The notes under the pieces: generated by a model | The model's database searches: none | Seen by the model: the letters and a program-made list of their open reading frames with translations, nothing else | Told to the model about the DNA's origin: nothing | Assembly (NCBI GenBank): GCA_010015655.1 | Contig: ML976801.1 | Span: 24,744-88,743 of the forward strand | DNA: 64,000 bases | Direction of reading: 5' to 3' | From: Bimuria novae-zelandiae CBS 107.79 | Taxonomy: Eukaryota > Ascomycota > Dothideomycetes > Pleosporales > Didymosphaeriaceae | In this document: positions 35,108 to 47,200 of the stretch, piece by piece | How positions within the stretch are numbered: the stretch's first letter is position 1 | Layout of the letters: every line of letters begins with the position of its first letter | Position numbers and translations under genes: made by a program

Positions 35108-37697
35108 GCCCACGACTCTTCTCGCTACAGGTCGCGCCTCAACGCCTCTCCCTGCAGCGCACAGCAAGTAGACGCCACGTCTTTGCCATGATCGTCCTCT
35201 TTTTCTGGGGTCGGTTGCGTTTGCACTGTGGCGGTCCTTCGGACCTTGCCCATACAATTTGGCCTTGGTAACTCCTGTGTGATTGCTTCGGCATCCGATG
35301 ATAATGAACCATATCGAATGAATAGAACAATCTTCATCCAACCCTTTTTTCTTTCTCAATTAATGTCGTGAAGTCTTTGGAGATGGTCCGATTCTCCTAG
35401 AGTTGTGGCTGACGAGTGGTATAGCGGTATAGACCGGACTGAAGCACTGCAGCACCTGAAGCGCAAGACCTAGTATTGATGGTGCAAGTCGTTGAGTTCT
35501 CGACAATACAGTGTTCTTGTACCGTGTTATGCCGTGGCTTGCCGAGGCCACGATGGCGCCAAATTCAAGATTGATGGTGGTGCAAGTGTTGCTCGTAGGA
35601 TGTCTGCATGTACAGTGTACAATGGACGCTGGATGCGCTTTCCCAGTAGAGTGCGCGCTTCGATTCATGCTTCCAAGATAATCAAGATCCCACGTGTGCA
35701 TAGGGTGTTCTCGCGACAGGGTCGAACTTTCGTTGTCAGACTCCCTTCGCTCATCAATGAGTGCATGCGCAATAATGCACTAGCGTCACCTGGGCAAGTT
35801 GTTTTTGAGGTTATAACATGGAGAGATCCCATGACAGGCGTGCAGGCGAACATGCAAAGCCTGCGCAGAATCCTTCATCCGTCCAATGTTTGCTCTTTCT
35901 GTGCTATACTCAAGGCTGCTAGCATATTTCTGCATTGTTTATAGCGGTCGGGCAAGCTGGGATAGGGATAGGTGTTGCGGTGAAGTGTGGGCTAGTGGTG
36001 CGAGAGTAGGGAGAGCCCGTGAAGGAGAGGCGCAACGATGCGAGCTAGTGCACATGATTATATGCCTGGGTTAAGGTCAAGGTTCATAAGAGTTGCAGCA
36101 GAAAGTGGAGTAAGGGTGCAGGTTTACTGCACCACAATCCAGGGGCCGGTTTGGTGCGGGGGATGGCGCTAGACAAAAACACTTCAGAGCCTCTGTACAC
36201 TTTCCGTCAAGGAGGCATGAGCTGGCAGAGATGTTCCGCTACACATCGCTGCGGGTGCAGTTGTCTAATATTATTGCCTCTGTTTTCTCCCTGTGAGGGA
36301 TGAGTGAGCGTACCATTTTGCGCGATCAGGTTGGGCCGGCATCCAAATCTCCGCTCGAACAGCATGGTAATTTGCGGGCGCGAGCGAAGGCAGCGCCCGG
36401 GGCTTCTCAATTTGGGATGCAATGCTCATTGGTCTATGTAAAGGTGGGGACCACGGCGCAAGGCTTTAGAGGGATGCAGGTAATGTCGTAATATACGGTA
36501 TTCCAGGTAATTTCGTACAATCTTGGCACAGTGAATTGAACCAATTAGAGCTTTTCTTAGGCTAATTATCACATGCAGAATCAGATGGAATTGAATCTAT
36601 GTATACTGGGTATCTTGAGGATCTTCAGGGTGTCCGTCATGTACTTGTTCGGCCGGGTAATCGAGCAATGGGCCACCATCTTCATGCTCCTCAGCGTCAA
36701 TTTGCTCGGCAGATTCGACGTGATGGGACGGCATAAGGTCAATAACAACGAACAAAGTATTCAATCTAGATGCAAGCTCCATACAAAGTTACCCCTTGAC
36801 GTCATTTTCTCGGCAATAATTACCCGCTTTGGCATCCGGGACCGATTACAGCATCCCTGGATGTACCGTATCAAATTGCCGCAATCCCGTAATCCGTAAG
36901 TTACGGTACAACCCTAGATACAGGCGGTGCTTTCTTTCCGTTCCCAGAAGAATAATCCCGCAACGGAATAATTGGTGAGGTAGTTAAGGACTGCTGGAAG
37001 GGAAAGGGGAAGCCGGTGAAGAATCGCACACTGCAACCATGGGTCTTGTTTCTCCACATGCGCAACTCCGGATGAACAGGTCCACTCTCACCATAATGTT
37101 TTAATCCACCCTGGCCTCAACCACCTTCGCCAGCGCTCCTTTTCGTGCTTTTCTTTCCTTCTATGCCGCCAACTACTGATATGTGATCTAGGTTGATGAG
37201 CTTCAGCTTTCCCGAGGTCATGTACAGATGGCTTTTCGCGTCTTAGATAGAGTCTGATGCTATTCTAGAACAATCGACGCACAAAGACACAGCACAGATA
37301 GGAGAAGAAATTCGACGAGAGAGGCCACTGCCACCAGCTGAGCCACGAGAATTATGTTGTTGCGACAGTACCCGGCTTAGGCTCGACACAGCTTACCACT
37401 TGCAGCGCTAGCGCCGAACTCGGGTTCTTATTTATTTATGACTCTTAGCTTCTTCCAAAACATACTCACAGATGCATTCAATGAAAGATGCCATAGCGCG
37501 ATGCGAGAAGGGTGTCAAGAGATCGTAAATGTGTGTGCATTATGCTTTATATATTAAGTGCCAAGGCAAGGCCTGGTAGATGCAGTGGACTTCACCGCTA
37601 TGCTGTTCATCTCATGTCCTAATCGATATTACCCCTGCTCTTCTGCACTTTTCGCTAGAACTCTCTCCACCTCTTGTCGTAAAGATCGTAAGCTCGT
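35108..37697. other. Large intergenic region, 2.6 kb
   Basis: Several open frames of 60-150 codons occur on both strands (longest 35492-35944 plus) but none shows splice structure, plausible composition or a known motif. Confidence 0.5.
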
Positions 37698-38163
37698 CTA
37701 CAGACCGCACTTGTTCAGCGCGACCTGGGCATATGTTGCGTCAATGCGACCAAGCTGCGCAGCTTGGTTGTTGGTGAGCGCATCGAGGCCCTTCTTGTTG
37801 ATGTTGAACCCGCCAGCGCTGTCGATGGCGAGCACGTAGATGGTCTTGCCCTTGTATGTCAGGCTGTAGCAGGTTCCGCACTGAGGTGAGTTCCACCCGG
37901 CGACGCCTTGGTAGCCGCCAAAGTATGGCGTTTTGATGTTGCCTTGGGTCTGCCAGCCGTACTTGGTGATTAAGCCGTTCGCGCCGTCGGAGCAGGATAC
38001 AGCCGTCATAGAGCGACCGGCATTGTCGTAGCCGGTATCATAGGACACTGTGTGGGTGTCAGTACAGTAGGAATATCAGAGTGTAGGCATACTGACCTGT
38101 GATGGCGGAAGTGAGCGAAGCGCAAGCAAGAGCGACGGCGGAAACGGCAGCGGTGAACTTCAT
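37698..38163 (-). CDS. Cerato-platanin family secreted protein
   Basis: Exons 38097-38163 and 37698-38047 (minus strand, 49-nt intron) give 138 residues, the usual family length. A signal peptide [20 protein letters not shown] precedes the mature VSYDTGYDN. The four conserved cysteines are in VSCSDG, QCGTC and KCGL, and the family core [12 protein letters not shown] and [10 protein letters not shown] is intact. Cerato-platanins are small double-psi beta-barrel proteins found in the wall and culture fluid of fungi, related to expansins, and able to trigger plant defence responses. The [13 protein letters not shown] strand is typical. A TATA box lies about 120 bases upstream. Role in this organism (wall remodelling or host contact) cannot be decided. 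Confidence 0.96.
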
Positions 38164-38281
38164 GTTGTCGGTGGAGGAGTGTAGATTTATTGGGACTGAT
38201 GAATCCGTAGAACGTTTAGATGAGCTGTTGCTGGAATGCGATGTTGCTGTGATGAGTTCTCCTGCTGCTCAGCATCTCCTA

Positions 38282-38288
38282 TTTTATA
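38282..38288 (-). promoter_or_regulatory. TATA box of cerato-platanin gene
   Basis: TATAAAA on the minus strand, about 120 bases upstream of the start codon at 38163. Clear TATA boxes are a minority in this window, in keeping with strong regulated expression. Confidence 0.5.
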
Positions 38289-39996
38289 GTAAATGTTGTA
38301 CTCTGGTCCAGGTCTGTACTCCAAAGCTCGTGAGTATCCATTGAGTTGGCAACTATCAACACTGGACTAATGAACGCGTTGGCAAGGGACTACCATGGTT
38401 ATGCCACTGGTACTAGCCCGAAGCGGGATGTAAGGGCGGTGCAGGTGACCACCACTAGTGCTGTGCGGAAGCTAAAGGACTGTAGGTTAGCTCATACGTG
38501 CGGAGTAGCTCGAGAGCGCTGTCATGCTTAGATTATTTTTGGGCTGGCGTAGCGGGACCGGATGGCCCGTCATCCCTTTTGTGGAGTTCGATGAAGAATC
38601 GCCCGAAGCTAGTGGCTAAGTTACATCATGCGGAGCCTCAAATGGGCAACCTCCGCCAGCGATCAATAAAGTCGCTCTGCATCCATGACCGTTGTAGACA
38701 ACTGTGGTCCTGCCTTGAGACAAATGATGAATTGTCAATACAGCACCGTCTAGGTTACATCTGGACCAGGTCGGCAGTGTACAGGCGTCTATAGTGGTTG
38801 TGCTCTATCACCAGAGCTGCGGTCAGCGATTAAAGGATTTTCCAGGTTTTCAGTAACATCATCGGTATCCGTTCAGGTCGATACCGGTCCGTTTTGAATG
38901 GTTGCGCAAGTCGTGGTTCGCAGTTTTCTGCTTCCATCGCACGGCAGTAGCGCTACAGTCCGTCCCCAGCTTCACACCGGTGCAAACACGTTACCCTCAG
39001 TCATCGAATGCAGCAGCTATTGGGCTACACGTAAGAGCGCGGGACCGGCCACCGTCGACATGCCTCGCTTTAGTCTGCGTTGAGATACTGTCGAGGTGAC
39101 GACACATGAGCTGACCGTACAGCCTCGAAGGCGGCCGGGTCGTATGTAATGGTGCCGTCCGAATGATGATCACATGTCTCTAGTTCGTGACCGGTCTGCT
39201 TCTGATCAATGCGGCGAGTGAAAAAGAATACTTGAAGAAGTTGGCGATCTGACTGAGGAAAGAAGGCGTGAAGAGAAGTTGTTGACGGTAGCGCAGTCTT
39301 CCTTCCCGAATCGCCACCGCCTTGCTGCCAGAGCGTAACCGAGAACAGCGTCAAGAATGGAGAAACATCACAAGAGCCGTCCGGCCCGTATTCACCATAG
39401 AAATGCGTGAGCTCCTGTCAACGAACCTGTCACAGCGAAGTCAGTCGCTAGCGGAGGGGTTATCCGCTAGTTGGCCTGTGCGCAGCTTCAAAACCGTCTC
39501 AACCTCTTCCAACCGCGCTACTTATGTTTCATCCCCTTCAACAAAACACCCAGGGCACCAAGGTCAAGCCTTTTCCATTGTAGCGTCCTCGCCTTGAACA
39601 GCCACTCTCATAATCTAACCATCGTACAAGGGCGGTTCAAGCCTCAGTGGCTGGAGACAGCCCCAATCAGACTACCCCGAGGCCTGGGCATCCCATGCAA
39701 ACGCGAGGCGCTGGGAAAGTACATGGCTTCGCGACGTGTTCCGTCGCAGAGGTGTTCCGTCGCAAGTCCTCGACCAGTCTCGGAGCGCTCACCGGCAACT
39801 TCCAGCCGCTGTGTTTCAATCACTGTCGTATATAATGGCCTCAAAAGCCCTCAGGTTTGAATTTCTCTCCTCAGGCAGGCCCCGGATTTCATTTCCAATA
39901 CCATTCAGCTCCAAACATCTTGATTCGCTTCTTACCCACTTAATATTCAACCTTTTAACTTGCACGAGCTAGTCTCTCCCCTCACAACCAATCATA
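38289..39996. other. Intergenic between two secreted-protein genes
   Basis: No supported gene in 1.7 kb. The end carries a TATATAA (39829-39835) and a C/T-rich leader for the cupredoxin gene. Confidence 0.5.
39829..39835 (+). promoter_or_regulatory. TATA box of cupredoxin gene
   Basis: TATATAA lies about 160 bases before the ATG at 39997 and is followed by pyrimidine-rich leader. Confidence 0.45.
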
Positions 39997-40643
39997 ATGC
40001 GTTTCTCTTCCTTTGCCGCTACTGCCGCTCTTGCTGGCTCTGCAATCGCTGTCGACCATCTGGTAGTTGTCGGAAACGGCAGTCTGACATTTGAGCCTGC
40101 CAACCTTACCGCTGCCGAGGGCGACACCGTCACATTCAAGTTCTGGCCTAAGAGCCATTCTGTTGCTCAGGCTGCTTTCGCAAAGCCATGCGAACCTATG
40201 GAGAATGGCTTCTGGTCGGGTTTCATCCCTAGCGAGAAGGGTGCTGCAGCCACTACTTTCATGATCGAGATCAAGAACGCCTCACAACCGCTTTGGTACT
40301 ACTGCTCTCGAGGCAATCACTGCCAGGAAGGCATGGTTGGTGTGATTAATCCTCCGTATGTCATGTTTCCCCCATCATCAATGTGTTGTTCGAAAGCTAA
40401 CGAGTGAGCAGTGCTAGCGGTCAGAAGACGCTTGCGGCATTTGCCAAAGCTGCTGCCAACGCTACCAACAGCACTTCCCCTACCTCAGCCACAGCGGTCG
40501 GCGGCATGCTCATGAACGGCACTTCAATGGATGGCAGTGGTACAAACGGTACAAACTCTCCCGGTGCTGCCTCTATGCTGTCCGCGAGCAAGGGCGCCAT
40601 CTTCACCGTCGCCGTAGGCATGGTCGCTTCGCTTCTGCTATAA
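39997..40643 (+). CDS. GPI-anchored extracellular cupredoxin-like protein
   Basis: Exons 39997-40355 and 40412-40643 give 196 residues. Signal peptide MRFSSFAATAALAGSAIA, then a single cupredoxin domain. The copper ligands of a type 1 site are in place: His in WPKSHSVAQ, then Cys, His and Met in WYYCSRGNHCQEGMVG. A Ser/Thr/Asn/Gly-rich linker follows, and a hydrophobic C terminus (AIFTVAVGMVASLLL) after small residues fits a GPI-anchor signal. Fungal proteins of this type are abundant surface proteins of uncertain role; electron transfer is possible given the intact ligand set. Neighbours are cerato-platanin and a permease. Confidence 0.9.
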
Positions 40644-40913
40644 ACACAACGACACCGCACGAACACCAGACACGTAGGATACCCATTGGAAGGACCGAGA
40701 AGGAATAAACGCATTGAAGGAGAGGAAGAGCGACGAGGACGGATCCGGAATCCACACAAGTCGACCGCGTGGGTGGAAGACTGCCTGAGCACACACGGTA
40801 CGCCAGGTTTGCAAGCACGAACGAGATACTCTTTGGACGCGAATTGTATTTATAATCTTGATCGAATGAAATCCTATTCAAACTCCAAACAAATATTTAG
40901 CTCTATGCACTTC

Positions 40914-43245
40914 TCAGTCCTTATCCGCAACGACGCAGCTCCAAAGCTCCCTTAGCAAGCTTCTCTCCATCCGCTTCGCCCGCCGCTCAAGTATCTCTAC
41001 AACTTGTCTGCGCGCTTCTTCATTGGCTCGTTGCATCTCGTACTGTTCTTGCATATCCGAGCTCATCCCCGACTCCGCGCTAGCAGTTCCCGGTGAAGCT
41101 GTACTCCATCGCTGCGCTTCTAATTTAGTCCCTTCGGGCTCGCCATCGGCTGTAGGGTTCTCGCCTTCGATCGCGGCGAGGTCACCGAGGACGTAGTCAC
41201 CTGGTGTGAGGTCGCGCACATCGACAGCGAAGGAACGAGGGGTGATGTATTTGTACGTGAGGTAAAACACTGCGAAGAGGAATGGCTGCGAAAGTATAAG
41301 TATATATATTGGGCGCGAGTGAGAAGTTGACCTACTCCTGAATAAGCGCCTAGCACATCACAGGCAAGAGCAAGGTTCGACTTGAGATGATCAGTAGATG
41401 TAAGTCCACTTTTCGCTCTCAGTATGAAGAGAGGTGGGACACCTGACCATACGACGACGAAGATACAGCCGATCATGCCCACGTATGCTGGCAGCGGTTG
41501 CCAACGGGACTTGAACATTCTTGAGATATAGAGGGGGTCGTTTCGACTTAGGATCTGGCGTTGTTCTAGGCGCTCGAGTCTGAAGGAGATCTGTGAGTTT
41601 GCGGTGTCTGATTCTCAGGGGAGCCAGCTTACCCAGCCTTAAACTTTAAGAACGTAACACATTCACAAATGTAGACGCAGGCGATGGAACCGGTGAAGAA
41701 AGCTGACAGGGTTTCACGTGGCTACAGAGCGTGTCAGCGAACAACCAACATTGACGAAGCATCGGTAGAATGCAATTATACATGCTTCTAGGACGATTCA
41801 GGTGACGGTCTGATTTTGAAAAAGGAATCGGAATCACCTGGTCATGCGCATGCCGGCTGAGGCCCGCCAGAGACACGAAGCCGAATAAGGAACATAAGAG
41901 GATCGATGAGAGTGGCGTGTGGCCATTGTTCGTCCTACCGAACACATCCGCGATTTTTCCAGGCAGATACGTTTGCGCAAGCATGAACACACTACGCGAT
42001 GCAACGTACAGCTCCGTATTCCTACTACTCGTCAGCAATTACAGCCTTGCAAAAACGGGTATACGTACGCGGCTGTATACGCGGAGACAATGAAGAATAA
42101 ATGTAGAGCTTTTGCAACACCAGCGATAGCAGACGTCTGAACAGCAACAACGAAGGGAGATAGGGTTCCATCCTTCGGGCTCCACATAAACGCTAAGCTG
42201 GGGTCTGTATAGTTAACGTTCGCAGCAGCTGAAATTAGGGTCAATGGCATTAATGTCAGTGGCACAAGGTAGACAAATGACATGACGACCGGGACATCTT
42301 TGAAAGGTTCTCGAGCCTCCCCTGCGGTCATAGCAATAATTTCCTGGCCGTAACATGAAAACATAGCGAACGTCACAGAGGTGAGGAAGCCAAATAATCG
42401 ACCGCTGGATCCCGGTATACCAAAATGAGTATCCGGTACGCCTTCTGTGCGGATGAGAGCGTCTGAAGTACTGTTGAATCCTGCAGGTTTGAAGCCTGGG
42501 GGGAACGCCATGGTTGTGTAATTGCTGCGATAGGATCCAGTCCGCTGTCCAGCAGCTCCGACATTGATCACGAGCATGAGGATGCAGACGAGAACAAAGA
42601 GGCAGAGTTTAAAGGCTGCAACGATCCTCTCGAATGCTCCATACAATCTAACTCCAAGGCAATGGGTCAGCGTAGTTAGCGCGACAAAGGCAACAGTGAT
42701 GCCGACTTCCACTTTTGGTGGGTGACGTTCTGGATTGCTTCCGGGTTTCAGGAGGGCGGTCATTTCTGCAGAGTATGCTGTGAGACAGGCCATGGAAAGT
42801 ATGTTCCCCAGTCTGAACCATATCAGTTGACAATGCGAGTATTTTAAGCTGCGTCGGGGAACTCACGAGTAGGAAACTGCTACTGCGAAACCTGCGGCCG
42901 GATCGAGAAACTTATGGGGCAGATCAATCAGCGATCCAGTCAGTGGCCGACAGGCCACCATTTCGGTGAACGTATACAGAGCACATGCTGCAATAATACC
43001 ACCGACAAGATAGCTAAGCGGTCCTCCTAGTGATCCAGAAGCGGTGATCAAAGATCCTGAGGCTACGAAAACCCCAACGCCGACTCCACCAGAAATGCCG
43101 ATGCCTATGTCATTCAATGAGCACCAAGCTTCCGCTCTGTGGGATGGAAAATACCTGTGAGTTGAGGACGACCGAGCACACGATGGAGGTGTTCAAAGTG
43201 GTACACGTAGTATGGTTTTCGATCCAACGGTCGTGCCTCACCCAT
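40914..43245 (-). CDS. Amino-acid permease, APC superfamily
   Basis: Seven exons on the minus strand (43155-43245, 42867-43104, 42069-42812, 41838-42021, 41633-41721, 41336-41579, 40914-41285) close in phase to about 653 residues. The N-terminal GIGISGGVGVGVFVASGSL is the first helix with the family glycine motif. Next come a GGPLSYLVGGIIAACALYTF helix with TEMVACRP, and DPAAGFAVAVSYSLGN; about 12 helices can be traced. The tail after the last helix (RDLTPGDYVLGD onward) is about 110 residues, longer than usual, acidic and then helical with Arg/Glu, and may carry trafficking signals. Intron 5 uses the TTCAG acceptor at 41580, not the nearer CACAG, to keep the frame. Substrate not readable. 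Confidence 0.88.
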
Positions 43246-43900
43246 AATGAAGCTTTGGTCACAGCAAATCAATCATAAAGAATTTGTAAGACGATAACAT
43301 CAGCCATCGATATGAGCAACATTAGTTTTTGAGCGCGAATCTACGGTTGATGCTGAAAGGACAAGGCTGACTTCGCCTTGATTCAGGCAACAGCTTGACG
43401 AGGCAGGCGAATGCGAGCCTGACGAGGCTGTTTTGCTTGCTTGAGGCGCAGCCATCGAAGTGCGAATCAAAAGCAACAAATATACGTGCTGCAGAAAGTG
43501 GCCTCACTTGAAAGCTTCTAGAGTGGTGTATGCTATCTTCCAAATGGTCATAATACGAGATCGCAGGTAGAAGAGGGGGTGATCAAAAGCCACACTGGAT
43601 CCTGATTGGGCTCAGGCTGTATATAGTATGTCGCTCGCCTCACCATCTTAATCCAACCAATGTTATCTGGAAACAATTGAAACTAACTTGCGTGGCCTGC
43701 AGTGAGGACGTGGCTGAGCAGGCAAAGGACTATGCGCTGGACAGGCAGCCACGCGGGCTTAACGCACAACAGCACCTGCCACCGAGAGCCTTGAGGTTAT
43801 CCTAGGAGGCTGCTAAAGTTCAAGCGCTGATACTCCTCTCCACTTTCTTCTTCTACTTGGCACAGAACTCGGGTGACCTTTGCCAAGCATGCTGTGAACC
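43246..43900. other. Divergent intergenic region, permease and 43901 gene
   Basis: 0.65 kb, no gene supported. A short minus-strand frame at 43322-43543 has no support. Confidence 0.5.
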
Positions 43901-45564
43901 ATGGCCCGCAATTCCTATGCATCATTTGGGACACCCCCATTATCGCCAGAGCAGCATCTACATATGACCGAGCGTTTCGACGTTCTGCGAGCCGACCTAG
44001 GTACCACCTGGCAGACTCGGCTGCAGCAACAAAGACGTCGACTCCCCATACGCGACCATGAAACCTTCGTCTCCACCGCTATTGCACCAAACCATGAGTT
44101 GTTAGCAGCAGCTACCTTCTCGGAGGTTCGTTTATACGATGTAGGGAGGCAGGACCGTGCCAAAAACGCCAGGCCGTTCACTTCGACCCGTGTCAAAATG
44201 ATTTCGAAAACTGAGTGTATACGAGCAATCGCCATCTCGAATGATCTCTTAGCCGTGGTGACCCGTCTTCGTCTCATCATATACCAGTATCGGGAAACCG
44301 GCGATATCGAGGACCACACCCTGGAAGACGTGCGCATCGATCAGAAAGCAGGGTGGATGCCAAGATCGGTAGCAATTTTACAGGTATCCTCCACGGATAC
44401 GCTCCGAAGTGCCGCTGCATGGATTGCCGTGGGCGGAGAGGGTGTGAACGGCATGAAACTTTACCAGTACTCACAAAAAACATGGTGGAGGACCCCGCAC
44501 GACTATCGGTTGAATCTCATATGTCCTAAAAACACTGGGCTGCTACACGCTGTCGGTTTCTCGACCTTTGTCCGGGATAACTGGTTCGTTGTCTTTGCGA
44601 TAACCTCGGAGAATCGTGTTATCTGCTGGAAGATTCAGACATATGACACAGGTGAGGAATACCTTGGTATCAATGGCCTGTCTAAGTTCCGTGCTCATCA
44701 ATATGGTCGATGCAGGTTGCCCAGCAGCGACTGCCCGGAATGAATACGATGCCAATGCAACACACAGCCCATCCGTAAGAGAAACATATCAGCTCGATAT
44801 GCAATGTCTAACATCCAGTAGCCGCATAGCGGCAGCATAACCGCCGTTAACGTGTTTGAATCGCCCCACGGGAAGCCATACATCTTCGTTGCAGTAGACC
44901 AAAAACATGGCTCACATCTGATCCGAAGCTTCATTGCGCCCCTGGGTGCACCCAGTCCTCAGTGGAGATCGCTTCCAGACAAGGCAGCGGGCAGACAACT
45001 TTGTTCAGCGACAGCAACCTCGAACGGCCGTTTCCTCATCCTCGCAGAGAAGAGTTACGTCAAGGTGTTGACGTTACGTGCTGCTTATGAAGGAGGCTTG
45101 ACTTGTTTTGAGCATACTCTCGAATGGCCGTCGTCCCTGAGAGATACGGCGAAAGATATACGCGCGATATCCCTCTCGGCAAAGGAAAGCCTGGGATGCG
45201 TCGAGGTAACTGGTGTTGACGGCCGCGGTTAGTGAATATTCAGATATAAAGCAAATGTCATTAGGGCATTAGGGAGACCATTCTTCCCCTAGCCCGAGAC
45301 ATACGCAGTACCAATCACCACTTGTTAAACTTACACTGACTTTGTACAGGTCATCTTATCTATGCGCGAGTGAGCGTGCCGGGTATGCCTGAAACAATGT
45401 CCCCTTCGCTCACGAGGTGTCCCACCCTGTCAGTCATGGAACTTCCGGCCAATGCCATCGTACGAGAACTCTGTGGGAAAGAAGTGGGTCGATCCATACG
45501 AGTAGACTACGCAGTAGCGGAAGGAGACAGCGAATCCGAGGAAATACAGATCATGCTAGGGTGA
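43901..45564 (+). CDS. Unknown protein with beta-propeller-like segments
   Basis: Exons 43901-44651, 44716-44774, 44822-45227 and 45350-45564 close in phase to about 476 residues. The introns at 44652-44715 and 44775-44821 are needed: reading straight on hits a stop at 44743. The sequence has repeated short beta-rich segments (HETFVSTAIAPNHELLAAATFSEVRLYDV; ECIRAIAISNDLLAVVTRLRLIIYQY; SGSITAVNVF) spaced like WD/propeller blades, but no clear WD40 signature. It ends with an acidic tail DSESEEIQ. The frame 45565-45812 (NQLLQAMMETLADAHGKRF) looks coding in another phase; it may be a further exon or a remnant. No function can be assigned. Confidence 0.65.
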
Positions 45565-47200
45565 TTGAGGTGATTTTGACCCATCAAGAAAGCAAAGGCG
45601 ATGGTCAACATGGATTCTTGAACCAACTTCTTCAAGCCATGATGGAGACTCTTGCCGACGCGCATGGAAAGCGCTTCCGAAATACAATCCTGTCACTACC
45701 AGATGTCGGGTACGAGTATCAAATCATTCGACGGCGTTTGCAATGTCCGTTATGTTACCCCAGGACCGATAACCTTGCAGATCGGTGTCCAATGTCAAGA
45801 GTAAGAGCCTAGGACTAAGCCTTGGTAGGGAAACGACTACTCAAATAGGTGGAGCGAATGCAGTCTGTGAGAACGGATGCATGTCTCCCACATCAACCCA
45901 TTTGGGACATGGTTCGAGGAGCAGAGACGTGTCGTGAGAACAATGTTGCATCTGAGCGCTAGCTCCGAGATTGGGCGACGAATTGGGCTTAGTGCGCACG
46001 GGTTGTCGCATCGCTTCCCGCGAGAACTATGCTGTACTCCACCCTTTGCCTGTGGGAATTGAATATAAGACTACTTCTCTCGCACTACATAGCTGTCATC
46101 GAGCTCTGTCGCATTGCGTTACTCTCCGTGGACAATGCCAAATCATCCGCGCAGCCTGAATCACCATGGTCCTAGCACAAGCACCCCACGCATCTCCAGA
46201 GCAGCACCCGCATCATCACGCCATGGGTCAATGTCAATGGGGATGATCATCACATTCTGGTCAAGTCCGCCCTTTAGATGAGCAGGCGGCAAATGATGCA
46301 GGCGTGGCGTCGGCACCTGCATCCTCGTCCTCGTATCGGGACTTCGCATCCTGCTGGCCACTTGTCTGCCGCTGTTGTCCCGACGGAGGTCCTTTTGACC
46401 TATCCTAAAGCTCCGCCAAAGATGCACAACTGCGCAATACGGCATCCACGATGGGATTCGTTTACCCCAAGCGGCAGCACTGCTCCACTGCTGCGATCGA
46501 AAACCAGGGCCACCAACGGAGCGGAAGCGGCCCACACGGCAATACGCGCATCATCATCGAATGTCCATCGATGCTTACAGTTATTGTAGACGCTATCCGT
46601 CGTTGGGTTGCTGTAGAGCTGGCAGCGGTAGTGACTGGATCTGCATACTGTCTTGGGTAAGCTCCAGGTGGGTGGAGGGATTTAGCGGGGGATCTCGTTG
46701 TGCGGCTGCTCGCTATCCCATCCGCGCGACGGTCCATCCGCGCGACGGTCCATCCTGCGTTTTGCCTTGATCCGCCTCCACAGATCCTGGTCCTCTTATA
46801 CTCAAACGACGAGGCGGAGGCTCTGGTCCAGTCGACTATTTGAACGATCATGTCGTTCTATTTGCGCTGCTCCCAACTCCATGTGTCAATCACGCCGCAC
46901 CCCGCTTTCCTACTGATAAGAATCGCACCTTCCTCTCTTTAGTGGTCCACATCCGCCAAGTGCAAGGCCAACTTCCCTTTGTACGCTTGCAAGCTCGTAT
47001 ATGAGGTAGTTAGCTACTTTGCCCACTTTCGCTACCCATTTTCGCATCCTGCGGTGCAACCTGTCGAGCCTAGGCCTTTCACTGTGCTCGGCGCTTTGCC
47101 TTTGCACTCAGTTGAATATTGAGAGCCCTCAAAATAGTCCCTACAAACCTACATAGCTCCATAGGAACTCGATCGAACGCAGAACGCATCACGCATCGAC
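45565..47200. other. Intergenic, 1.6 kb
   Basis: Apart from the coding-like stretch to 45812 and the small tandem repeat at 46718-46755, nothing recognisable. C/T-rich leader before 47201. Confidence 0.45.
46718..46755. repeat. Tandem repeat, 16-base unit x 2.4
   Basis: CCATCCGCGCGACGGT occurs twice without change (46718-46733, 46734-46749), followed by CCATCC. Each unit holds an alternating CGCGCG core. Confidence 0.9.

Noticed and set aside
35492..35944. 150-codon plus-strand frame in the 35-37 kb interval
   Set aside because: Mixed composition, no known motif, no intron and no promoter-like leader; a chance frame.
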